DNA of 64,000 nucleotides from the NCBI GenBank assembly GCA_024036415.1, contig JAMWET010001941.1, forward strand, positions 7,501 to 71,500. Direction: 5' to 3'. This DNA comes from Prochilodus magdalenae. Taxonomy: Eukaryota > Chordata > Actinopteri > Characiformes > Prochilodontidae. Under the pieces are notes generated by a model. It did no database searches and was not told the DNA's origin. It saw only the letters and a list, made by a program, of their open reading frames with translations. The translations under genes and the position numbers were made by a program. The stretch's first letter is position 1. Each line of letters begins with the position of its first letter. Positions 26,204 to 37,500 of the stretch are shown here, one piece after another.

Positions 26204-26380
26204 ACTGGAGATTAAGGGATTGTGGCTTGAGAAGGCATATTCCCCAAGATTGACAACCAGTCTGTAGGCCGCAGTCGTAGGAGGTGAATGGGTTGCTCCA
26301 GTCATGTAGTCGAAGTAGTGTCCCTGGTTACGGTTCTACAGGTTGTAGTTATGGACCCTTTATAGGGCGCCTGCCCACCG

Positions 26381-26485
26381 TAGCTCAATAAATATTGATC
26401 ATATCAGTCTAAATTTATCATCAGTTATTGATCCTGGTCTCCTTTATCTTCTTCCCAACACACCTGCACTCCCACACCTCCTCCG
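26381..26485 (+). mobile_element. Terminal fragment of the copy A/C Tc1-like family
   Basis: Matches the 3' end of the element: TAGCTCAATAAATATTGATC, ATATCAGTCTAAATTTATCA and TTATTGATCCTGGTCTCC. Confidence 0.75.
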
Positions 26486-28380
26486 GGGAGCGGACATTAA
26501 TTTAAAGATGGCTGTATATTAACTACGACCATGTGGAGTATGAGTGTGTAGAAACTGGAGGGAAAGAAGAACACTGCCCAGCTTTTGGAGAAGGTTCGGT
26601 CAGCTGTTTGTTTTATTATCTGCCACTTCGATTCCGAACCGTCCCATGATCTTTTCCTGCAACACATGACTGTGGAACGTTTCTTAAATCTCCTTTTGTT
26701 TTACAGAAAATAAATAATTAAGTGAAATGAAAGACAAGAGCTTTCTAAAATGTCATGCCGGCGCACAAAGAGCGCATTGAGCGCCCGACACAAGTCTTAT
26801 TTGTGAGGCTCGGCATGCTCTTAAAAATAGTTTCCGGTATTGGCCTCTCCTATCTCCTCCAGGGTGCAGAGGTCACTCCGGTTGGATGTTTATAAACACA
26901 GGCGGCCCGGGTTCAGAAGGAAAGGCTTGTAATCACGTTTGAAACCGAAACCCCAGACTGTCGGCGCTCTTTGTCTGTGATTCGTAGCCCGATTTAACAC
27001 GCCGCGCTCGGAGGAAGCGCGCGCTCCGGCTGGTGTAAGTACTCCGCATGGGGACACCAAGGCAGGAGTAAGTGCAGTCGGTCCTTTCAGTAACGCTTCT
27101 TTGTTTGTTCCCACGCTGATCCCTTGAGGATTTGGGCGAGCCCGTGCTCGTCGGTGCTCGAAGGTTTATTTGCTCTTCGCTGCTGGAACCTCCAATAAAG
27201 AATGGCTTTAGGTTGGAGCTCTGTTGCTGGGTTCTAAGGGCGTTCTCCATGTCTAGGCTCAGTGAAAGATTGTCTCGGTTGAGTGTGTTTAATCACAGGG
27301 AAGCAGTTTGGTGTTAATGCGATCCGATGACCTTTCTCCAGGAGGACAGTTATGGCACCATAAACCACGTGCCTCCTGTGTTGTTGGTTCTCCATCCCAG
27401 AGAGGTCTTGCTCGGCTCCATAGCAGTGGTTGGGGCTTTCTGATGTGGAAGCTCTTTCTCTTTTCCTCTCAGGTCCTCTTTCTGTCACAAGGTCCTCCCG
27501 CAGTTAAAGCACGGGACCGTTCCTCGCCGCGTCTCTCCGGAGCTGCTTCCCCCACCGTGTGTTTGTTTCGTTTAAGGCTGAATCTGTTTCTGACTCCGGC
27601 TGAGGAGGGGTTTGTCGCCGGTGGTGCGCTTTGGCAGCTCGTGAGTCCTGCTCTGACTTCTCCTGTTGCGGCGCGGGTCGGGAGCCTGAGCTGGTGTTGG
27701 TAACGGCCGGATCTGAACTTGAGGAACATGTAGGAATCCAGAGGTGCGGTTGCGCCGTGATGCTCTCTGTTGGGGTTTCTCTGCGTGGTGTTTATGTTCG
27801 TATGCCACATTAGAGATGCAGCAGTTCAGAATTTTGGTGCTTTGTTAGTTTCTGGTGCTTCAGCATCCTTATCTAACCCTCCAGCTAGAAGCCGATATGT
27901 TAGCCCCAAGCTAACATGCTAGCCATAATACGGTATGCTGTAGGGCTATGTGTTATTACACTCCTTGCCTAAGTGCACGTGGTGCAGCAGGTTTCTCCTA
28001 GAAGGAACTCGGTCATGTGGTGTATCTTACTGGCTGGCTGCTGTCGACTCCACATGCACCGTACCATGACCGTATATTGTATTTGCACAGTTTGTTTTGG
28101 CTTCTGTCTTCCACCTTTGATGTTTACCTGGCCAGTTTGTGCCGAAACTTCGTGTATGCCCGACTCCAGTCATGGCAGTGTGTTGATGGGGTGCCAGCTC
28201 TCTGCCCAGGTGGTTGTTGTTATTGGGAGTGAATGTTAAGAGACACATATGGAAGGAACTCGTAATGTAACCTTTAGTCCTGATTTTTCCTTTAGCCTAG
28301 CAACCTGCTAGCCCACTTTAGCTTCAACCAAGCCAGTGTACGTAGAAGACAAGCAACTTGAGTATAGCGAATGTGAAACA
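26486..28380. other. Presumed intron; CpG-rich patch at 26930-27070
   Basis: CGCCGCGCTCGGAGGAAGCG is followed by CGCGCTCCGGCTGGT|GTAAGT, where GTAAGT could be a splice donor. This could be an alternative 5' non-coding exon of slc39a10, but nothing proves it. The rest shows no gene. Confidence 0.3.
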
Positions 28381-28757
28381 ACATTAACTATGGATTCCTG
28401 TGGGGTGTGAGTGACGGGATCCATAGATTGGGAAGAGGTGCTACAGTGCAGGGAATGTCTCGTTCCATGTGTGGAAAATGGCTCCAGAGCAGATGTTAAT
28501 GATTGGCTAAAAGGAGGGACTGGATGTGGGCGTGGCCAAAGACCATAGTGTGAAGGAAGTAGCTGAATCTGCAGGTGTATGGAAGCGTACGGTCATACGG
28601 GTCTACCAGCAGTGGATACAATCCCAGCCTACAGGGAATTCTCCTCGGAACTGTGCCAGGGAAGGCCTCCACCACATCTGGACCACCTGACCAGTTCTTT
28701 GATGTGAGAGTGTCTGAACACTGATGTGCCTTCATCCAGAATTTGTCACGTCCATGA
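28381..28757 (+). mobile_element. Tc1-like transposon fragment (HTH region), copy 3
   Basis: Extends further right than copies 1 and 2, through GGAATTCTCCTCGGAACTGT and TGGACCACCTGACCAGTTCT. It shares this extension with copy 4 at 59911. Confidence 0.6.
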
Positions 28758-29887
28758 GTACGGTTTAGTCACCGCGGTACTCCGGTAGCGACAAAGCGCT
28801 ATCACTGCCTCCTTACTTCTGACCTAGACCATGGGCGGAACTTTTGGCACGTTGGATAAATGGACCCCGGTCCCTTCGCTCCTTGCCTTTATCGAGCCAG
28901 CCTGGCTGTGAAACTCTTTTGCAAAGTCATATAACCAACATAAATAATTAGGCCGGCTCACGTAACGTGAATCCCAGGCTCCCCGAACGCTGAGCCTCGG
29001 CCTCGCACCGCCCAGGACCCCTAGTAATGACACTCCTTCTCACAGCCCCCCGTCACCATGAGCTTCTGGTCTTTCCTCTAGAAGCCGAGTGCAGCGAGCT
29101 GTGGAGTAAATGTGCTCTTGCCCTCTGGGCTCTGTCCAGCTGCACGGCTCGTCTCTTTGGCCAGCCCGGCTGCCGCTCCCGCAGCGAGCCCCTCGGGCCC
29201 CCAGGTAAACGCGTGGAGGTCACATGACTGGAATTATGTGGCTGCTTCTGATTCAAGGCATGTTTCTGATTTCTGCACTCCGGGTGCATCTGAAGGCTCT
29301 CGCTGTAGAGCTTCACCACCTGCAGCACAGCTTGTGTGATCTTCGTCATTGGCACTAGGATGGTAGGCAGCTAGAGGGGTCCCTCAGCATGGGGCATGCA
29401 GGGTCATTTTCCCAGGACTAGGCTCAATCCCGGACCACGGGTATGAACACCTAGTCTACCTTTACATGACTGCTCCGGCTGTATTGTGCTCTGTGCCGAA
29501 GAGCTTCCTGCTGGGAACGCGCTGTTCCGAGTGAATTCCGCTCCGGAGTGTGCTTCAGTGCTGTACCGCCAACATAATCTGCCTGTTGTAACCCCTGGCT
29601 CTGGTCAGGTGCTCGCCATTCCTGCAGCACGAGCTGCTGCTGCTGTAACAGCCGCAAACAGAGTGATAAAATCTGTGGGCCAGTTTTGGCGCAAGCCTCA
29701 GGGAGGATATTGAGCTGATGGAGTCTGTGGCAGTTACCGAACCAGCCATAAAGAAGCAGGTATCAGCTTTGCTTTGATGGAGATGTAGATAAGCATTTCT
29801 GGAAGGTGGCTACACCCACTGGTTTCAGTATCTCAGAATGACGAGACATAGCGTAGGGGTCTTAGGGGTCTTAGGATTCCACAAACT
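28758..29887. other. Presumed intron, nothing recognised
   Basis: GC-moderate unique sequence. Open frames of 60-100 codons occur on both strands in parallel, which is expected by chance in GC-rich DNA. Confidence 0.45.
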
Positions 29888-30320
29888 CATCCCTCGCTCT
29901 TCGTACAGCCGTGCATCACGTGCATCCCTCGCTCTTCGTACAGCCGTGCGTCACGTGCATCCCTCGTTCTTCGTACAGCCGTGCACCACGTGCATCCCTC
30001 GCTCTTCGTACAGCCGTGCACCACGTGCATCCCTCGCTCTTCGTACAGCCGTACACCACGTCCATCCCTCGCTCTTCGTACAGCCGTACACCACGTGCAT
30101 CCCTCGCTCTTCGTACAGCCGTACACCACGTGCATCCCTCGCTCTTCGTACAGCCGTGCACCACGTCCATCCCTCGCTCTTCGTACAGCCGTACACCACG
30201 TCCATCCCTCGCTCTTCGTACAGCCGTATGCCACGTCCATCCCTCGCTCTTCGCACAGCCGTGCGTCACACGCATCCCTCGCTCTTCGTACAGCCGTACA
30301 CCACGTGCATCCCTCGCTCT
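29888..30320. repeat. Minisatellite, 35-bp unit, about 12 copies
   Basis: Unit CATCCCTCGCTCTTCGTACA followed by GCCGTACACCACGTC, with G/A and C/G variants. It lacks stops in most frames, so several overlapping spurious open frames cross it. It ends 144 bp before the first coding exon of slc39a10. Confidence 0.97.
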
Positions 30321-30464
30321 GTTGTGGACTCAGGCAACAAATTGATTGTGACCGCAGCCTGAAAGGGTTTTGGTGCTGATGAGTGGTTTGGGGTAAATGT
30401 TTGAATCGTGCTCGTTTGTTTCAGCACTCCTTCAGCTCACTCTGTTTCTTTTTTTCCTTTGCAG

Positions 30465-31577
30465 GAGTGTCGAAGTGAGGAGATGATGAGAGTTCACGCG
30501 CACACTAAGTTTTGCTTCCTCTGCGTCTTCACCCTCTTGTTTCATCAGTGCACTCACTGCCATGATGGTGGTCACCCACACCACCACCACGAAGGCCACG
30601 AGCACCACGAAGGCCACGAGCACCACGAAGGCCACGAGCACCACGATGACGTCCACAGTGACCTGCAGATATCCAAAGCGTCTTACATTGGCCAGTCTGA
30701 TCACCCAGTGCCCGGCAGCCGCAGCGAGGCGGCAGAGCACGAGCAGCACTACTACATCCAGCAGTTGTTCCTTCGCTATGGCCAACAGGGCCGGCTGGAT
30801 TTCAGCGGATTCCAGAACCTGCTGCTGAGCCTCGGCCTGGGTGAGGTGCGGGTGGTGGGATTAGAGCATGATGATTTAGGCCACGACCATGTGGCCCACC
30901 TTGACCTCCTGGAAGTGCAAGAAGGCCTCCACTCTCATTCCGCCGGCCACTCGCACCCACACCCAAAGTCACATTCCCACCACACCCACCACCACCACTC
31001 TCATGGGGAGGACACTGGAGGTCAGCCCACAGCCCAGGGGCCCTGCAGCCCCAGTTTCACAGCCGGAACCACTCCTACTATAGACAGCCCTGACGCATCT
31101 CAAGACACCACACACCCCCATAGCCATGAGGTGATAAAGACACAGGCCCATCACCATCATGACCATCACCACCACAAACACCCCCACCCTCACAAACATC
31201 ACCAGCACACCCCAGACACCACAGACCCGCCAACGCAGGCATCTCTACAGCTCATGGGGATTTCCTCCAATGCTGAGGCTTCCTATCTTCAGCTTTCGTC
31301 CCCCACACAGCCTCCGACGGACAGGCCCAAAAGGCTCAGGAGGCCGACCAAAGGTAGAGGGCAGCGCGGCCGCAGCAAGACCCCGAGCACGTTGGCTCCT
31401 ACCACCAGCTCCGAGGTGGACGAGAGCATAAACGAACACAACCATGATCACGATGGCCATGTTCACAGCCAAGGCCAGTCACACAAACACAAAAGAGAGG
31501 TACCAGAGGAACTGGCCAGTCCAAACATCACCTCACTGACTGGACATTTCGAGGATCTGCCTCACCAACACGAAGAG
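30465..31577 (+). CDS. slc39a10: slc39a10 first coding exon (signal peptide and His-rich ectodomain)
   Basis: The exon follows a pyrimidine tract and GCAG at 30461-30464. About 18 nt of 5' UTR precede ATG ATG at 30483 and 30486. It encodes residues 1-365: a hydrophobic signal peptide ending near THC, three in-frame copies of an 18-bp HHEGHE-type repeat (about residues 36-53), a conserved [16 protein letters not shown] segment, the [18 protein letters not shown] block typical of ZIP10, several His clusters and a basic patch (about 281-299). It ends in phase 0 before GTAATC at 31578. Confidence 0.95.
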
Positions 31578-34500
31578 GTAATCAATTTCAGGACATGAAA
31601 TCAGTAAGATGTGTCATCAGTCCTGCTGTGGTGATTATACAGCCGCCTCTGTCTGTGTAAGCCACCCTGGGTAATGTGCTGCATACCGTAATGCTGGAGT
31701 TAGTTGATGCACACCTGTATATCAGGTGTACGCTGACCTTAGCCGCCTCAGATTTCCTCGTCATGTCAAGCCCTCACCTGTTCCTGGCTTGTGTTCATGC
31801 CTGTTGTCTACAGAATGTGTCCTGTGTGTCCCTGTGATGCTCCTTACCTGGACCTTACCTTATCCTCCTCTTCTCTCTTAGTGCCTGAACCTAACCCAGC
31901 TGCTGTGGCACTACGGTCTGAGCCCGGACTCGCTCATCTCTCCGGTTCAGTTCACCTACCTGTGCCCCGCCCTGCTCTACCAGATAGACAGCCGTGTCTG
32001 CATCCGCCATTACCATCAGGTTGACGTTGAGGAAGCGCCACCGCTCTCAGGTACAGGGTCCCGGCCTGAACCATGTGGGCCATGCAGACCAACATAGCCC
32101 CGTCTGAACTCTAGGGTTAGGGTGAAGCACGGCGTCCTTCGCGCCACACCGGTGTCGTGCGGTGTCGCTCTGATGGATAGCTACATTAAGGGGGTCCTGT
32201 TTTTGCAGGGGGTGATCCAAGTAGCTGGTACCAAAATCAAGGTGGGTCATTCCATGCGGTGGACAACTGGCTGTAATGTGCCGGACTGGCGGTTAGCTGT
32301 GGCACAGCACATGTGGGAGCTGGGTTGGTTCTGGGTGGTCTAATGCAGTGGTCCTGGAGTACCTTTCCCCAAACACCTGGAGCAGCTAATGAGCTGAGGA
32401 ATAAGCCTTTCCTGGGTCAGCTGAGGTCAGCTGGGGTCAGCTAGGGGTAGTCAAACACTGGGACGTGCAGGGCAGTGGTACTCCAGGACCAGGGCTGAGA
32501 ACCACTGGTGTAACTCGTCCACAGGCGGATCAGAAGACGACCTGCCAGCTGAAAGAGTACAGCTCGGACAGACTAGTGGTTTTTCCTAACGTGCGGAGAA
32601 CCGGAATTCTGTTCAGTATTAAGAAGTCGGAATGCCAGTGCCTTCTGTCTGTACTGCCTTCAAGGGGACACACAACCGGAAGGTGCTGTTTTGTTCATGT
32701 TCCAGCTGCTGGTCGTGCCTGCTCCGGATTCTGTTTTCTGGGAATTCTATGCCCTACAATACTATAGTATCCATATAACTCAGAACTGCACCCCCTTCAG
32801 GAGGGACCACGGTTCTCATAACACCACACAGAGATGATTAGATATTGGGATAGGTCACATCCAGGAACATCCCTGCTAGCTTTCCGCATGGCACTACTTC
32901 ACCTCAGTCTGACTAACTCCCGTAACTGCCTGGTCTGTATTCCCTGCCTGGCGTATCTGATCTTTGGCACCCTGTTTTGAAAAGGACATGTAGTATTATA
33001 TGGTCGTCACATCATGGTCCGGGCTTAATGAGCAACATGGCGGTGTAAACCGCTCAAGCTTCTGGTTAACAATTCACCAAATGCCATATACGAAGCTCTC
33101 TGTTTACAGTTCAGGAATGGCGTCCTGTCAGGTGGATCTTAAATCTAGTCAGTATCTCTGGAATTCAGATCCATTTATAACCACTGACCATTTGTGTTCG
33201 GCGTTCGACCCGGTGAAACCCCCACACACTAGGGGGCAGAGAGCACACTTGCCCGGAGTGGAGCCAGCTCCAGGAAGCAGCTGGGGGTTAGGTACCTTGC
33301 TCAAGTCCAATTATGTCGTGTCCTTCCAGCTCAGGGAATCGAATCGGCTGCCTTCCGGTCACAGGGCTGGTCCCTAATCTTAAGCCTCCAGCTCAGGACT
33401 GGCGAGTTAGTCCCGTTGTTGTTGTTGTTGTTGTTTTTGTGGCTGCTGTAAGTAATGTGCCTGTGTGTCAAGTATAGTGGATGAATTTGACCTGTGACTT
33501 CCTTCAACGACTTGAATCAGTAAAAATGTCCAGAAATAAAAATTTAACTTGGCAGGATATTATTTTTAAGGTGTGCTAGGTTATAAACCTAAGCCAGCTT
33601 CTCAAGCAAGCCGACTAAAGGGGCCTGGATTATCAGAATGCTGGAGGGTTTCAGAACTGGTATCCCAGAGTACGAGACATGTGACCTAACCAACCAACAC
33701 CACCACTACAGACCTCCAGCGAGCAGTGGTGTCCTCCATGAGTCCTCCTGTTAGTGCAGCACCATCGGCAGACGGCTGCACCACGCAGGACTACATGCAC
33801 ACAGACCGTTACCACGACTGTCCTTAACACCACGTCACCGTCACCAAAGACTGCCGTGTGTGGAGGCACCGTGGTCAGCACCGAGATGAGCGGTTTGTTG
33901 TCACACGTCCAGAGGACCTGGTGTCCCTCCACCTCCACCCCTACCGCACCATCTGCAGGAACTGTGTGAGGATGTTCAAGCTGCATGGGATGGATTATCA
34001 CAGGACACCATCAGGAACCTCTACAGCTCCATACCGAGACTGTATAGCGTTAAAGGTTCAGGGAAGGACGGACTCGCACTTCTCCAGCCCTGCTCTCTGC
34101 GATCCTAAATGTGCTGTCAGGTTTGTGATTAACTGTTATAAACTTGTGAAACCGCTTGACTTTGGACAAGGCAAACAGGCCCGGCAGGAATTCCCAGGAT
34201 ATTGCGGAGCACTTGGGACACTCGGTCCAGGATCGCTCACACTATCCTGCAATCCTGACTAGACATTCGGGATACTATGTGTTAGCCTGTGGGAAGAACC
34301 GTTTTGGCGGCACTGGACTCTCAGTACGATTGGGGGAATATTTTATTCGGAATAACTAAACACTCTGTGTTCAAGTGTCCCTGCCCGGAGGATCCGGATC
34401 ATGTGCCTCTGTCTTCTTCACAGCAATTACCTCCCAAAAAAAAAATTCTACAGAATTCCCATTCCTGGAGGCACCATGCCCTGCACATTACAGTGGACTC

Positions 34501-37500
34501 CCTGCTTTAACACCCCCCTCCCCCCACTCCGAAGGGGCTTGTTAATGAGCTGGAAAGCTGGATCAAGTGTGTTGGAAGCTGGGAAAGCACTAACGTGTGC
34601 CGGGCAGGGTGACGGTAACAGTATGTGACCCTGGGCTTTCAGTATCTGGTGTGATCTTCTAAATGCTCCCGGTGGCTGGATCCGTCCTTCACACAGCTTG
34701 GAGGAATTTTGTCCTGTCCCCCGTACGGAACAGCTCCAACTCTGGGGGGTTTTCCTCCCATGAGCTGCTCTCTTCAGGTCCTTCCACAACATTCCTACTG
34801 GATTAAGATCAGGACTTCCAGAACACTAACTCTGTTCCTTTTAAACGGTTCTCCGGTAGAACCTCTTGTGTGATTAGGGTCGTTGTCTTGCTTCATGACC
34901 CTCGTTCTGAGGTCCAGCTCACAGACAGATGTCCTGATGTTCTCCTCTGGAACGTGCTGGTATAACTCCGGACTTATTGATCCATCAGTGATGGTGAGCC
35001 GTCCTGGTCCAGATGCAGCAGAACAGGCCTAAACCCTGATACTCCCACTGCCATGCTTCACAGATGGGATAAGGTTCTAATGCTGGAATGCTGTGTTGTG
35101 CTCTTCTGCCACTCATAGATACAAGGTCTTTGATCGCTTTCCTCCATAAATAAATCAGCAGGTCTAAGAGTTTGGTCCCGTTTGTTCTGATGGGGTTCTC
35201 TCGATCTGCTGATTACGTTATAGGATCGGTTTAGACATATGGATCATTTTAAAGAGCTGGTCTTTACAGCACCACTGTGCTCTGAACTGATGACACATAA
35301 ATGGAGCACATAACAACAGTCCGGTTTAACAAGGCTTCCCCAGTCACATGTACCCAGGCTGTGGAAGTGAGAGGGGCTTTGTTGGAAAGGCGTCCTCGTT
35401 GGGGGCAGGCCTGAGGGGGCAGTTCATTAGACCTACGCTATTAGCGATGTGCGTCCTTGTGATTGCTTTGTCTCCCAGGGATGAGTGAGGGTTCTCAGAG
35501 AAGGCTGTGGAACTTCCTCAGGGCGAGCAACGATGCTAAGCGTTCTGTGAAGCAGCTCTTTCAGTTTCTGTGAAGCCACTGATATGTTCCTGAGCAGCGA
35601 CGGGACCGTACGCTTCCCAAACTATGGAATACTGCTAGTTCTGAGACCGTCGTAAGCTGGTATAGGACTGTTGAAACTGCTTTCAGTAGGTTTTACAGAG
35701 TTTAGGGTTTCAGGGTTTCATTAACGTTGCCACTTTTTCACCACGACATGATGTGGGCCACAATCGGGCAAAGATATGCCCCTGCTGGTCCACTGTTGGC
35801 ACTGGCAACCTGCTGTGAGCCAAAGGTGGCCCCCATATGTACAACAAGCATTTGGCCCACCTGGCCCAAAACCGATCTGGTCCACTTCTGGCACAGATAC
35901 GGCAGAATTGGCTTCGTTTGGTTACGGGGTGGCCCTGTATTTGCTGCATCAGTTAAAGCGGGCTGTAATTTCATTGTTGGTGTAAAACTGGGGTCTGAAG
36001 GAGGATGCAGGCACATGCACCGAGAAGAGCCTGAGAGGCTGCTGTCTGTCTGCCTCGCTGTAGCGGCTCTGCTCGGTCCTTTACTCTGGCTGGAGATCTG
36101 TTTGGCTTCAAACTAAATATCCGCTGGGGATCGTCAGCGTGCTCTGGTGTGACTCACCGTGGAGAAATAAGACTTCGCTGTTCAGTATCATTACATTTCA
36201 TCTTTTCACATATTCAGAACCTTTTTTTTTTTTTACCATTTTTGGCCAAATATTTTTGGTTGCTGAAGATTCGGTGCATCCATTCTCACTATAGCAGGAA
36301 ACAATTTAATTATTGATTACAATAAATATACCTGAAACTCAATTAAGTGCCAGTATAGTGATGTATATGGTCGTTTCAGGTTAGAGGAGTAACAATGAGG
36401 GTTATTTCAAAACACAAACTGAAATCATTTCAGCTCTTTATATTAAAAACCCAAATAATAAAGTGAGGCGCTCCTGAAGCGGCTTGTTGTGAATAATAAC
36501 CGTTAGAGGAGCTCCACCTTTGCAGGAGGTCTCTCCAGCCTGGCTCCTGTCCTGGTTCCTGACTAGTTTCCCGCTCTTCTGTTCCAGTGTGGATCTGGGT
36601 GTGGGGCTTTGTGTCCATCACGGTCATCAGCTTGCTGTCTCTGCTGGGTGTGGTGCTGGTGCCCATCCTCAACCAGTCCTGCTTCAAGTTCCTCCTCACA
36701 TTCCTGGTGGCGCTGGCCGTGGGGACCCTCAGTGGAGACGCCCTCCTTCACCTGCTGCCTCATGTGAGTGACGGGTCACCAGACCCAGCTGTAGAGGCTA
36801 GTCAAAGTGGGTGGGGGGGATTAAAGGGTTAAGATGTTCATTCAGAGGGGGTTCGGTGTGAAGTGCTCCGTTCCAGAGACTCAGACCTGTTCCCAGTGGT
36901 GGTGAAGGTAACCAGACGTCCCCCTCTAAAAGCCCCCTCACAGGAAGTTCCTACATGAGGTGGTTCTGAATACGCTGCCTGATGTCTGAGACGCTGTTTA
37001 TGATAGTGTGGAGAAGATCTCAGCCTTAAACTCCATTCATGGTGGAGGGATACATGCTGCAGGGCGCTGTGAGGTCAAATAGTCCCCCAAAGGAACTTAG
37101 TGTTTCCAGGTTTTCCAGATTTTCATCATCAACATTCCATATACACTCAGACGGCACTAACTGGGGGGAGAACTGAGGGTGGTCCAGAAAGGGAAAGGTA
37201 GTTTCAGTCGCAGGTAAAACAGACATGTCTGTTCTCTTTGTGTTTACAGCCACTTCTACTGCAGACCAGATACACACACCCCTCGGAAGAACAGCCAACC
37301 TCCATGTTTACTAACATTGTCCATCATATCAGCTCCACTGACCGTATAGGACACTCTGGCGCTGCCCCACAGGACGGTGGGATAGTTTTGGGTGGTGGAC
37401 GATTCTCAGTCCAGATTCTCCACTTTCACTGCAGTGCTGAGAAAGATCCCCCTAATCCCCCCCCTCCCAATCATACCTGCTCTGTGGTCATCCTGTGGGG

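Noticed and set aside
27308..27703. 131-codon frame as a gene
   Set aside because: A frame of similar length runs on the opposite strand, there is no recognisable domain, and the region is GC-rich presumed intron.
29838..30379. Overlapping 100-174 codon frames on both strands before slc39a10
   Set aside because: They are readings of the 35-bp array, which lacks stops in several frames.
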